A DNA stretch of 41,054 nt from JBKPCD01 sp046727175 (lineage in GTDB: Bacteria > Acidobacteriota > Vicinamibacteria > Vicinamibacterales > 2-12-FULL-66-21): assembly GCA_046727175.1 (NCBI GenBank), contig JBKPCD010000029.1, forward strand, positions 1-41,054, in the 5' to 3' direction. The notes below the pieces were generated by a model that saw nothing but the letters and a program-made list of their open reading frames with translations, ran no database searches and was not told the DNA's origin. The translations under genes were made by a program, and so were the position numbers. Shown in pieces: positions 23,818-33,489 of the stretch. The first letter of the stretch is position 1; each line of letters starts with the position of its first letter.

Positions 23818-26252
23818 ATGGCGAAATCCTCGCGTCCGTCGAACGGTTCCAAAGAGTCAAAGTCCTCGAAAGCCTCCAAGGACCAAAGCACGGTTCGCAA
23901 CAGCCGAACAACCGTCAGCGGGCCTGCGGAGCCCGATGCGTCTGGTCGCGGCGATGTGACGGCGGAGAAGGCTGCTGCGACACAGGATGTCGCCTCCGCT
24001 TTCACGTTCAATCCCAACAAGGCCGCCGAATACGATCCCGCCGCGGCGCTCGCGCCGCCGGAAGGCGCGTCCGTGAAGCCGTCGGATCCGATTGCCGGTG
24101 CCAGCACTGTTAGCGAACTGAATGGATCCGACAAGGTCGGCAGCGGTGGGCCGAACATCGGCCAGAACCCGACCGTGGGTCCACTCGATCGCGTGCGCGT
24201 GGACTCGACCGACCGCGTGCTCACGACGAATCAGGGCGTACCGATTGGTGACAATCAGAGCTCGCTCAAGGCCGGCCTCCGCGGTCCGACGCCGCTCGAG
24301 GACTTCATCCGCCGCGAAAAAATCACGCACTTCGACCACGAACGCATTCCCGAGCGCATCGTCCACGCGCGCGGCTCGGCGGCGCACGGTTTCTTCGAGT
24401 GCACAAAGGCCCTCACAGACGTGACCCGCGCGTCGCTCTTCGCAGAGGTGGGGAAACAGACACCAGTCTTCGTCCGTTTCTCGACGGTCTTGGGAGAGCG
24501 CGGGTCTACCGATACCGCTCGCGACGTGCGCGGGTTCGCCGTGAAGTTCTACACGGATGAGGGCAACTGGGATCTCGTGGGCAACAACATCCCGGTGTTC
24601 TTCATCCAGGACGCTATGAAGTTCCCCGACCTGGTGGACGCGGCGAAGCCTGAGCCGCACTTCGCGATGCCGCAGGCGGCATCTGCGCACGACACGTTCT
24701 GGGACTTCGCGTCGCTGATGCCCGAGATCACCGACATGCTCATGTGGGCGATGTCCGACCGCGCCATCCCGCGCAGCTATCGGACCATGCAGGGATTCGG
24801 CGTTCACACCTATCGCTTCGTGAATGCGGAAGGGAAATCGCACTTCGTCAAGTTCCACTGGAGTCCGAAAGCCGGCACGCACTCGCTCGTCTGGGACGAG
24901 GCCGTCAAGATCTCCGGTGCCGACTCAGACTTCCATCGTCGTGATCTGTGGGAAGCGATCGAGGCAGGCGCCTATCCGGAATGGGAACTCGGTCTCCAGA
25001 TCTTCACCGAGGAACAAGCCGAGAGCTTTACCTTCGACGTCCTCGACTCGACCAAGATCGTGCCCGAAGAGCTGGTGCCGGTCGTCCCGGTCGGCCGGAT
25101 GATCCTGAACCGGAATCCGGATAACTTCTTCGCCGAGACCGAACAGGTCGCGTTCTGCGTCGCGCACGTGGTGCCCGGCATCGACTTCTCGAACGATCCG
25201 CTGCTCGCGGGCCGTATTCACTCGTACGTCGACACGCAGATTTCCCGGCTCGGCGGCCGCTTCCACGAAATCCCAATCAATGCGCCGATCGCGCACGTCC
25301 ACAACAACGAGCGCGATGGCATGCATCGACAAGCCATTCACCGAGGTCGCGTCTCATACGAGCCAAACTCCCTGGGAGGCGGCTGTCCTTTTCAGGCGGG
25401 TGCGAAAGGGTTTGTGTCGTTCCCCGAACCGCGCGAGGCAAGCGACCACAAAGTTCGGGGTAAGGCGGAGCGATTTGCCGATCACACACGCAGGCAACGC
25501 TGTTCTGGAACAGTCAGACCGACGTCGAGAAGCAGCACATCATCAACGCGTTCCGCTTCGAGCTGTCCCGGGTACAGACACCGGCCGTGCGTGAACGCAT
25601 GGTCTCGGGTCTGCTGAACGTCGCGCGCGAGTTAGCCGAGCCCGTCGCGGCGGGCTTGGGCATCCGCGAGTTGCCGGAGCCGATGCCGAAGGTGCTCACC
25701 ACGGACATCACACCCGAGGTCTCAGCGTCCCCCGCCCTCTCGTTGTTCGCCCGCCCTGGCGACGGCAGCATCAGGACACGCCGGGTCGCCATTCTGGTGG
25801 CCGATGGGTGTGATGGCGCCGCGGTGACGGCGGTTGCGGATCGGTTGACGGATGAGGGCGCCGTAGCGCGGTTCGTCTCCACGACACTCGGCTCCGTGCA
25901 GCCTACGTCGGGAGACGCGATTGACGTCGACCTCAGCCTCGAAGCGGCACCGGCCGTGCTCTATGACGCATTGGTTTTGCCGAACGGCACGGACGCCGTC
26001 ACGACGCTCCGCGGGGACGGCCGAACGCTTGAGTTCATCAAGGACCAGTATCGGCACTGCAAACCAATTCTGGCGCTGGGCGAGAGCGACGGATTGCTCG
26101 AGACGTGCGGAATCGACACCACCCTACCGAGCGGGAACGCCGACCCCGGGGTGCTCGTCGGCGCCGACGCTGCATCGGTGATCGATGACTTTGTCGCGGC
26201 GATTGCGAAGCATCGGCATTTCGCCAGAGAAACCGACCCGCCCCGCGTGTAA
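23818..26252 (+). CDS. katE: Large-subunit catalase (HPII type), one-base frameshift near 25484
   Basis: Cytoplasmic heme catalase of the large-subunit clade, splitting hydrogen peroxide. A long polar N-terminal extension (1-130; SNGSKESKSSKASKD) leads to the core: distal His in IVHARGSAAHG, Asn in DLVGNNIPVFF, and heme-ligand Tyr in RIHSYVDTQ. The C-terminal flavodoxin-like domain (RRVAILVADGCDGAAV ... LPNGTDAV) typical of HPII follows in another frame. The join needs one T: GATCAC-ACACG should read GATCACTACACG (about 25484), restoring ADHYTQATLFWNSQTD. Everything else is conserved, so an assembly error is likely; if real, the flavodoxin-like half is lost. About 811 residues when repaired. 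Confidence 0.9.
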
Positions 26253-26288
26253 AGGACTGACATTAGATCAACCAAAGGAGACACGACG

Positions 26289-26864
26289 ATGGCCGAAGCA
26301 GGAACGCTCCACGATGCATTCATTGACGAACTCCGCGATACGTACGACGCAGAGAAACAGCTGACGAAGGCGCTGGCGAAACTCGCGAAGGCGTCGTCGA
26401 ACCCGAAGCTGCGTCAAGCGTTCGAGTCGCATCTCGAGGAGACGCAGGGACAGATTGAGCGGCTGGAACAGGTCTTCGAGAGCCTCGACGAAAAGGTCCG
26501 CGGCAAGCACTGCGACGGCATCGCGGGCATCATCGAAGAAGGCAAGTCGATCATGGAAGAAGACTTCGATGAGACGACGATGGACGCGTGCCTGATCGCC
26601 GCCGGACAGCGCGCCGAGCACTACGAAATGGCAGCGTACGGCACGCTTGTGGCGTGGGCGCAGGCGATGGGCCACACCGACGCAGCGAAGCTGCTGCAGC
26701 AGACGCTCGATGAAGAGAAGGCGGCCGACAAGAAGCTGTCTGGCTTGGCGGAGAGCGGCATCAATCAGGGTGCAGCCGACGCGGCGCATACGGACGAGGA
26801 GCAGGAGCCTGTCGGGGCCGGCTCGGGCCGGAAGGGTGCGCCCGCAAGAACGGGACGCCGCTAG
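26289..26864 (+). CDS. Ferritin-like DUF892 (YciF-type) protein
   Basis: 191 residues; ATG preceded by AAAGGAGAC. Helical ferritin-like bundle with carboxylate pattern LHDAFIDELRDTYDAEKQLT, FESHLEETQGQIERLEQVFE, and AGQRAEHYEMAAYGTLVAWA, LLQQTLDEEKAADKKL. This is the DUF892/YciE-YciF family, which is induced in osmotic and other stress in enterobacteria and binds a di-iron-like site. A basic, Gly-rich tail (GAGSGRKGAPARTGRR) ends the protein. It sits 36 bases after catalase in the same direction. Confidence 0.92.
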   Translation: MAEAGTLHDAFIDELRDTYDAEKQLTKALAKLAKASSNPKLRQAFESHLEETQGQIERLEQVFESLDEKVRGKHCDGIAGIIEEGKSIMEEDFDETTMDACLIAAGQRAEHYEMAAYGTLVAWAQAMGHTDAAKLLQQTLDEEKAADKKLSGLAESGINQGAADAAHTDEEQEPVGAGSGRKGAPARTGRR

Positions 26865-26914
26865 CCGCTGAGTACAACGTCGAGCAACAGCTGCATGGGC
26901 AACCTACGGTCTCG

Positions 26915-27439
26915 ATGAGCGGCTACCTCGCCACCGGACATCCCTGGGAAGCACTGTTCGAGAACTGGGAGAGCGAGTTTCTGCAAATGGCTGTGTTCGT
27001 GTTGTTGACCACGTTCTTAATTCAGAAGGGCTCGCCGGAATCCCGCCGTCCTGGCGTCAGAGAGCTGGTCGACACCGATCCGCGGGATTTTGCCGACGAT
27101 CCGGATGCGCCCTGGGCCGTGAAGCGCGGTGGCTGGATCTTGCGGCTGTACGAGCATTCGCTCGGCCTCGCCTTCATCCTGCTATTCCTGATCTCGTGGA
27201 TCGGTCACGCGCTCGGTGGGTTTGCTGAGTATGCCGAAGACCAAGCGGCGCATCATCAGCCGCCGCCCGGGCTGACCGACTACCTCACATCGGCGCGGTT
27301 CTGGTTCGAATCGTTCCAGAACTGGCAGAGCGAATTCCTGGCGATTGCGTCGATGGTTTGGCTCGCGGTGTACCTGCGACAGCGCTGGTCCCCGGAGTCG
27401 AAACCCGTGCATGCGCCGCACTCGGAAACGGGACGCTGA
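26915..27439 (+). CDS. DUF6766 membrane protein lacking its first helix
   Basis: 174 residues from ATG 26915. The protein is an internal duplication: GYLATGHPWEALFENWESEF / FVLLTTFLIQKGSPESRRP is repeated as DYLTSARFWFESFQNWQSEF / VWLAVYLRQRWSPESKPV. The second half begins with a membrane helix and EYAEDQAAHHQPP. The matching start of the first half (AEYNVEQQLHGQPTVSM) can be read in frame directly upstream, but no start codon or membrane helix precedes it: the frame runs back into the DUF892 tail. The first helix therefore seems deleted, or the frame is broken near 26866. No strong ribosome site at the ATG. Function unknown. Confidence 0.75.
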   Translation: MSGYLATGHPWEALFENWESEFLQMAVFVLLTTFLIQKGSPESRRPGVRELVDTDPRDFADDPDAPWAVKRGGWILRLYEHSLGLAFILLFLISWIGHALGGFAEYAEDQAAHHQPPPGLTDYLTSARFWFESFQNWQSEFLAIASMVWLAVYLRQRWSPESKPVHAPHSETGR

Positions 27440-27453
27440 GAGGAGACACGACG

Positions 27454-28980
27454 ATGCCCACGACGAACATCAGCACAACACCCTACTGGGCGACCTCGGC
27501 CACCTTCCCGCCGTTCGCGAAGCTCGCCGAGGATGTGGAGGCCGACGTCGTCGTCGTGGGCGCCGGCGTGACGGGTTTGACGGCGGCCTATCTATTAGCC
27601 AAGGCCGGCAAACGCGTCGTGGTCCTCGAGCGCGACCGCTGTGCGATCACCGACACCGGACATACCAGCGCCCACCTCACCATGGTGACCGACGCGCGGC
27701 TGACCGAGCTCGTGAAGCGATTCGGGCGTGACCACGCCCAAGCCGTGTGGGATGCGGGTCTGGCGGCGATCGCAACGACCGACGAGATCGTTCGAGAGCA
27801 TGCGATTGACGCCCGCTTCGAGTGGGTCGACGGATACCTGCACGCCCCGCTGACGGACGATGCCGGTAACGAATCGAAGCGGCTACAAGAGGACGCGACG
27901 CTCGCCCGCGAGATGGGATTTGACGCCGAGTACGTCGAGGCCGTCCCGCTGGCCAAGCAGCCGGGTGTGCGGTTCGCCGATCAAGCGCGCATCCATCCAC
28001 GCAGCTACCTCGCGGGCGTCGCGAAAGCGTTCGTCGCACTGGGCGGCCATATCTACGAGCACTCGACCGCCGACGAGTTCTGCGACGACCCGTGTCAGGT
28101 GAAGGTGGGTGGCCACACGGTTCAGTGTGAAGACATCGTCATCGCCACGCACAATCCGCTGGTCGGACTCTCCGGTCTCGCGGGCGCGACACTCTTTCAG
28201 ACGAAGCTCGCCCTCTACACCAGCTACGTCGTCGCTGCACGCGTCCCGAGCGGAGCAGTACCCGACGGCCTGTGGTGGGATACCGGCGATCCGTACTACT
28301 ACCTCCGCGTCGAGCCGCATCGGGACTTTGACGTGATTGTGTTTGGTGGCGAAGACCACAAGACCGGACAGCAGGACGACACGGCCGGCTGCTATCAGCG
28401 ACTGGAGGAGCGTCTCACGGCGATCGTCCCGCGAGTCGAGGTGACCCATCGATGGTCGGGACAGGTCATCGAGACACCCGACGGGCTGCCGTACATCGGC
28501 CAAACTGCCGACCATCAATACGCAGCCACCGGCTATGCCGGCAACGGGCTGACCTTCGGTACGTTAGCCGGCATGATGACGTCGGACGCCATTCTTGGAC
28601 GAACGAATCCGTGGCGTGACCTGTTCGACCCAAGCCGGAAGGCGATCACGCGCGGCGTATGGGACTACCTCAGGGAGAACGTCGACTACCCGTACTACCT
28701 GATTCGTGACCGCTTCGCCGGAGCCGACGCCCAGTCTCTCCGCGTCGTGAAACGGGGTCAAGGCAAGATCATCGAACGGAACGGTTCAAAGGTCGCCGCG
28801 TATCGCGATCCGTCCGGGGCGGTGACGCTTCGCTCCGCGATCTGCACCCACATGGGGTGCGTCGTCGGGTGGAATACCGCCGAACGCACATGGGACTGTC
28901 CCTGCCATGGATCGCGGTTCAAGCCGACCGGCGACGTGATCTCTGGCCCCGCGGAAGCACCACTCTCCCAGGTGGAGTGA
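27454..28980 (+). CDS. FAD-dependent oxidoreductase (DAO family) with C-terminal Rieske domain
   Basis: 508 residues; ATG 27454 preceded by GAGGAGACACGACG. N-terminal Rossmann FAD motif VVVVGAGVTGLTAAYLL (Gly 36, 38, 41) and E59 in VVVLER. Substrate-domain features are DGYLHAPL, GLWWDTGDPYYYLRVEPHRD, and the closing FAD contact GYAGNGLTFGTLAGM. The last 50 residues are a Rieske [2Fe-2S] domain with ICTHMGC and CPCHGS. This DAO-Rieske fusion is typical of stress-associated clusters with catalase and DUF892; the amine or acid substrate is unknown. Likely cytoplasmic, no signal. Confidence 0.92.
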   Translation: MPTTNISTTPYWATSATFPPFAKLAEDVEADVVVVGAGVTGLTAAYLLAKAGKRVVVLERDRCAITDTGHTSAHLTMVTDARLTELVKRFGRDHAQAVWDAGLAAIATTDEIVREHAIDARFEWVDGYLHAPLTDDAGNESKRLQEDATLAREMGFDAEYVEAVPLAKQPGVRFADQARIHPRSYLAGVAKAFVALGGHIYEHSTADEFCDDPCQVKVGGHTVQCEDIVIATHNPLVGLSGLAGATLFQTKLALYTSYVVAARVPSGAVPDGLWWDTGDPYYYLRVEPHRDFDVIVFGGEDHKTGQQDDTAGCYQRLEERLTAIVPRVEVTHRWSGQVIETPDGLPYIGQTADHQYAATGYAGNGLTFGTLAGMMTSDAILGRTNPWRDLFDPSRKAITRGVWDYLRENVDYPYYLIRDRFAGADAQSLRVVKRGQGKIIERNGSKVAAYRDPSGAVTLRSAICTHMGCVVGWNTAERTWDCPCHGSRFKPTGDVISGPAEAPLSQVE

Positions 28981-28994
28981 GCTCAGGGCGGCCG

Positions 28995-30115
28995 ATGGCG
29001 GTGCACACCTCTCGAACGTACGCGGATGTGAACGCCGTCGTCGGTGGATACCTTCGCGACTTGGCGTTCGCACAGTCTTCGCAACAGAAGATGTTCGGGT
29101 ACAAACGGGCAGCGGCGGCGATCATGTCGCTCGATGTACCGTTGACCGATCTCGTCGGTCCCGGCGGCGCCCTGCCAAGAATCTCAGGGATTGGACCCGG
29201 TTCAATACGCATCATTCGGGAGGTCTTGGACACTGGCGAGTCGCCCACCGTCGAGCGAGCGATCGACGCCAGCGAACGGCGGTCGGATATTGAGCGACGG
29301 CGTCAACTTCGGCGCCACTTTCTGAGTCGCGCGGAGGTCATCCGCATCCTGCGGGACCCGTCGTTCGGTGGTCCATCGCTCGAGGATTACCGCGGCGATT
29401 TGCAGATGCACTCCGAATGGAGCGACGGCTATCCTACGATTCAGCAGATTGCTGATGCGTGCCTTCAGCGCGGCTATCGATACGCCGCCGTCACCGATCA
29501 CTCGCACGGCCTGAAGATCGCCGGCGGTATGTCGATGGCAGAAGCCGCTGACCAACGGCGGGCCATTGACGACGTCAATGCTCACCTCGGAGCGCGATTC
29601 CAGCTCTTACAAGGCATCGAAGCGAACATCGACGCCGCTGGTCAGCTGGACTTGACTGACGACGAGGCCGCTGTCTTCGACGTGGTACTGGCCGCGCCGC
29701 ATTCGCGACTCCGCAGGAACGAGGACCAGACCGAACGCATGATCGCAGCCGTCGCCCATCCGGCGGTTCGCATCCTGGCGCACCCTCGCGGTCGGATCAC
29801 GGGGTCGCGCGCAGGCGTCATTGCCAATTGGGACGCCGTGTTTGCGGCAGCGGTACAGCGCGGTGTGGCGATTGAGATCGATGGCGATCCGGCGCGACAG
29901 GACCTCGATCACACCCTGGCTGCTGCGCGTTGGAAGCGGGCCTCCTCTTCGCCCTCGACAGCGACGCGCATTCTACTAGTCAGTTGGCATATGCCGAAAC
30001 CGCGGTGGCACACGCCCGCCTGGCCGGCATTCCTGCCGACAGGATCGTGAACTGCTGGCCCATCGATCGGCTTCTGGCTTGGCTCTCGAATCCTGCGGCT
30101 GAACGTTTCTCGTGA
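28995..30115 (+). CDS. Helix-hairpin-helix plus PHP-domain phosphoesterase (one-base frameshift near 29925)
   Basis: About 373 residues when repaired. The N-terminal 90 residues hold an HhH DNA-binding motif (LPRISGIGPGSIRIIREVL). A PHP domain starts at DLQMHSEWSDGYPTIQQIAD, with AVTDHSHGL, GIEANIDAAG, AAPHSRL, ILAHPRGRI and, after the slip, FALDSDAHSTSQL. The histidines and aspartates of the metal cluster are largely present. It corresponds to the 8-kDa/HhH and PHP parts of bacterial PolX without the polymerase palm. The slip (GCGCG-TTGGAAGCG lacks one base) would remove the last metal-binding DAH. The stop overlaps the next GTG start, so co-translation with the FAD enzyme is likely. Inferred role in DNA end trimming. 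Confidence 0.8.
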
Positions 30116-31350
30116 CATCCGCACAACAGTCGCTCCGACTGGGCCTGCCCGTATGGATGAGCCGCACCCGTGGCCGCACACAGCGGTACGCCTCCCTGTC
30201 TGGCAGCCACGAAACCAGTGTGGCGGTCGTGGGCGGAGGAATGACGGGCGCCTTGGTCGCACACGCGTTTGCGTCGGCCGGTATCGCCACGACGGTCGTG
30301 GAAGCAGATTTGGTCGGACGAGGCAGCACCGCGGCCAGCTCCGCACTGCTGCTGCAGGAGCCGGATTTGGAACTCCTCCAACTTGAGGAGCGCTACGGTC
30401 GCCGCAGCGCCCGGCGTATCTGGCGTGCCAGCCATGAGTCGGTGCAACAGTTGATTGGGCTCTTGAGGCGTCTGAAGATCGATTGCGCCCTGACTAGACG
30501 CGACGCCGTGTATTACGGCGCGAAATCCGACGCGACTGAGCGACTGTGCCAAGAGTTCAAACTGCGTTGCCAGGCGGGATTCGAAGCCGACTGGCTCAGC
30601 GCGGGAGCGCTGCGCCGGCTGACTGGCCTTTCCGGACGAGGCGCGATTCGTACACGCGGCGGTGCGCAATTCGATCCATATCGTGCATGCGTGGGTGTGC
30701 TGGGAGCGGCGGTCACCGAAGGAGCGCAGGTCTTCGAACGATCGGCCGTCACGCGGATCCATGGCGAACGCGATCGCGTGCGCCTCCGAACGGCGAAGGG
30801 CACGGTTAACGCACGCCGTGTCGTCATCGCGACCGGTTACGCCACGCAGCGGTTTCGCCCGCTGGCAGGACGATTCCGGATGTACCGGACCTACGTGATG
30901 GCGACACGGCCGCTTCAGAGCGTTCAACGCCGCGAAGTCGGCCTCGGTGACGTGATGGTTTGGGACACCGAACGGCCGTATCACTACGCTCGATGGACGC
31001 CGGAGCATCGGCTGCTGCTCGGTGGCGGCGATCGACTGATCGGACCTGGCCAACGGCGCCGTCAGCAATTCGACACGGCGATACGCGAGCTGCGTGACCA
31101 CTTCGAAACACGTCTGCCCGGACTGGCGGCCGTGGAGACGGAATTCGGTTGGGAGGGCCTATTCGCCATGACGCCGGACAGCCTGCCATACGTCGGGCCA
31201 CACCGGAGATATCCCAGCCACTGGTTTGCGCTGGGCTATGGCGGCAACGGAATGACCTTCGGATTCCTGGCGGCTCGACTCCTTCTGGAGCGCTGGCAAG
31301 GCGTCCAATCACAAGACCACGCATTATTCGCCTTCGATCGGCTGCGCTGA
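30112..31350 (+). CDS. FAD-dependent oxidoreductase (DAO family), no Rieske domain
   Basis: 412 residues from a GTG at 30112 that overlaps the previous stop (GTGA). FAD motif VAVVGGGMTGALVAHAF and VVEADLVGRGSTAAS; C-terminal GYGGNGMTFGFLAARLLLE. It resembles the other DAO enzyme at 27454 in fold and final motif but lacks the iron-sulfur domain, so it may use another electron acceptor or form hydrogen peroxide, which the nearby catalase would remove. Substrate not identifiable. MYRTYVMATRPL and GDVMVWDTERPYHYARW are typical of DadA-like members. Confidence 0.88.
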   Translation: MTSAQQSLRLGLPVWMSRTRGRTQRYASLSGSHETSVAVVGGGMTGALVAHAFASAGIATTVVEADLVGRGSTAASSALLLQEPDLELLQLEERYGRRSARRIWRASHESVQQLIGLLRRLKIDCALTRRDAVYYGAKSDATERLCQEFKLRCQAGFEADWLSAGALRRLTGLSGRGAIRTRGGAQFDPYRACVGVLGAAVTEGAQVFERSAVTRIHGERDRVRLRTAKGTVNARRVVIATGYATQRFRPLAGRFRMYRTYVMATRPLQSVQRREVGLGDVMVWDTERPYHYARWTPEHRLLLGGGDRLIGPGQRRRQQFDTAIRELRDHFETRLPGLAAVETEFGWEGLFAMTPDSLPYVGPHRRYPSHWFALGYGGNGMTFGFLAARLLLERWQGVQSQDHALFAFDRLR

Positions 31351-31355
31351 CGACC

Positions 31356-32115
31356 ATGACTGGGCGGTTCGATCGCTCCATCGTCCAAAGCACCGCGCAC
31401 CGGCCCTGGCCTATTCCTGACGCGCCCTGGTTGATGACGCAGTCGTGGAACGATCTGCTCTTTGTACATTGGCAGGTGGATGTGGCGGAGATGCGGCGCG
31501 CGGTTCCGAATGTCTTTGATCTCGATCTCTTCGATGGCGCGGCCTGGCTGGGTATCGTGCCGTTCTACATGACAAACGTGGGCATCAGGAATGTACCCTC
31601 GGTCCCCTGGCTATCTGCATTTCCGGAACTCAACGTTCGGACATACGTTCGAGTCGCAGAACGGCCTGGCGTGTATTTTCTTCAGTCTTGATGCCGGTCG
31701 ACGGCTCGCCCTCGCGGGGGCCAGAGCGCTGCTCAACCTGCCGTATTACTTTGCGCGCATGACAGTCGAACGTCGCGGTGAAGTGGTGGACTATCAGAGT
31801 GAGCGGCACGGCCAGCACCCTGCGGATTTCAAGGCTGTCTATGAAACAACGAGCAGGCCTTTCCTCGCGGTGCCGGGCTCGCTCGAGTACTTCTTGACCG
31901 AACGATACTGCCTATACCACCATGACCGTCGAGACCGTCCATACCGTCTCGAGATTCACCATCGCCCGTGGTCTCTGCAGCATGCTCGTGCTGACATCAG
32001 GAGCAATACCATGGCTGCTGCCAACCATTTGACCATTGGCGGCGCACCGCCATTGCTGCACTTCGCTCGGCGCCAGGACGTCGTTGCTTGGGTGCCGACG
32101 CGACTGCGCACCTGA
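31356..32115 (+). CDS. DUF2071 (YqjF-like) protein, one-base frameshift near 31677
   Basis: About 252 residues when repaired. The first frame (MTGRFDRSIVQSTAHRPWPI ... WQVDVAEMRRAVPNVFDLDL, WLGIVPFYMTNVGIRNVP, FPELNVRTYVRV) stops after GVYFLQS. Removing one T from TATTTTCTTC continues the conserved FFSLDAGRRLALAGARALLN, LPYYFARMTVERRGEVVDYQ, and the closing APPLLHFARRQDVVAWV. DUF2071 has an acetoacetate-decarboxylase-like fold with unknown function. It ends three bases from the convergent AlkB gene. A homopolymer slip makes assembly error the simplest reading. Confidence 0.85.
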
Positions 32116-32117
32116 AA

Positions 32118-32688
32118 TTATCGGGAGTGTTCGGAACGTCACCGAATAGCGGAGCGCTGCAACCGGGGGAATGTGATGTTCAAAGGCGTGCCGAGATTCC
32201 TGCGTCATAAGGTAAGCCGATCGTGGCAAGAGCACGATTTCATGGGTTGCGGATCGCCGCGAGTCTGCTGCCGTCGACGCGGGAGGACGGTATGGACGGA
32301 ACTTCATCCGGCACGCCGAAAGCAAGGACACGCCGGCGACGATGTCGTACTCGGACGCATCCCGATGCCAGCCGATCGGCGACACGGGCCGGTATTCGTT
32401 AATCAGCGCCATGGCAAAGGCATCGGCATCGACGCCGGCCCATTCGGCAAGCGCGGCGCGCAGCGGCAACAAGAACGCAGGGAACGGCGCAGTCGGGGCG
32501 CGATCGTACGATCGGCCGAAGACGGCGACACGCCGACGTGCAACAACGCCACGCATCTCGAAGTCCGCAAACGCGATGTGGGCGATCGTGTCGAGGAGCG
32601 CGCGCTCCTCGGCGTTGGTGATGACGTTGTCGCAATAGTGGAAGCCTGCAGGCAGGTCGTGCTCGAAGAGGCTTGGCGATCCAGCCAT
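32118..32688 (-). CDS. alkB: AlkB-like 2-oxoglutarate/Fe(II) dioxygenase (frameshift at its last codons)
   Basis: About 190 residues from ATG 32688. Repairs alkylated bases by oxidative demethylation. Motifs: NEYRPVSPIGWHRDASEYD with the iron-binding HxD, HAFEHHIPP with the distal His, and 2-oxoglutarate-binding RYSVTFRTL at the end. The open frame continues about 70 residues antisense into DUF2071, in sequence unlike the family. Removing one C from the CCC at 32123-32125 gives RYSVTFRTLR and TAA at 32118-32120, the normal family end and a clean convergent arrangement. Divergent from the DUF72 gene by 49 bases. The LOS/SACRMKF segment replaces the usual SLG.SAxFxF, a divergence worth noting. 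Confidence 0.85.
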
Positions 32689-32737
32689 GCTCCCAGTGTC
32701 CCATAGCGCCATTGGTACGGATCGCATCACAAGAGCG

Positions 32738-33462
32738 GTGGACGTTCGAATCGGCACGGCTGGATGGTCGATTCCGCGCGCGTCCGCTCCTCGCTTCGAT
32801 GCGGTCGGGACCCACCTGCAGCGTTATGCACGTCGGTTCCGTTGTGCTGAGATCAACTCGTCCTCCTACCGGCCGCATGCCGCGGCCACCTATGCGAAAT
32901 GGCGTGACAGCACGCCCCACGATTTTTTGTTCGCCGTCAAGATGCCGCGAACGATTACGCACGACCTCGCGCTACGGCGCGCACGACAGCCGCTCGTCGT
33001 ATTTCTGACTCAGACAGACGGCCTCGCACAGAAACGAGGTCCCATCCTCGTCCAGTTGCCGCCCTCTCTCATGTTCGATGAGCGAGTGGTCTCCAAGTTC
33101 TTTGCCTCGTGCGAGGAATATATGAGGGCGCCCTCGTCTGCGAGCCGAGGCATGCCAGCTGGTTCTCCGCTTCGGTCGGCCCGCTACTCGATTCGTACCG
33201 AGTCTCGCGAGTGGCAGCTGATCCTGCGCCCGTGCCCGTTGGGGCGGTTCCCGCGGGCTGGTCGCGAGTGGCCTATTTCCGGCTGCACGGCTCACCGCGA
33301 AAATATTGGTCGAGATACGACAACCACTACATCGCCACACTGGCGACGACCGCCCGAAACTTATCGGCGGCCGAGGAAGTCTGGTGCATGTTCGACAACA
33401 CCGCGAGCGGCGCCGCGATCGAGAATGCCTGGGAGTTACGCGACCGTTTGAGGGCCGACTGA
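32738..33462 (+). CDS. DUF72 (YecE-like) protein, one-base frameshift near 33105
   Basis: About 241 residues when repaired. GTG 32738 begins VDVRIGTAGWSIPRASAPRF, with HLQRYARRFRCAEINSSSYR and FLFAVKMPRTITHD: the TIM-barrel-like DUF72/YecE family. After FFAS the frame slips; restoring one C (GCC-TCG to GCC-CTCG) continues VRGIYEGALVCEPRHASWF, GWSRVAYFRLHGSPRKYWSR, and MFDNTASGAAIENAWELRDR, the family C-terminus. Function unknown; the neighbouring AlkB and ligase genes suggest a damage-response context. Confidence 0.85.
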
Positions 33463-33489
33463 ACCCGGCAACTGACTCTGGGGACCGTG

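Noticed and set aside
23818..26252. Programmed ribosomal frameshifting in catalase and neighbours
   Set aside because: No slippery heptamer or stable downstream structure recurs; slips go both ways and occur in unrelated families.
31912..32117. The long C-terminal extension of AlkB
   Set aside because: The sequence is antisense to conserved DUF2071 and unlike any AlkB end; a one-base slip explains it.
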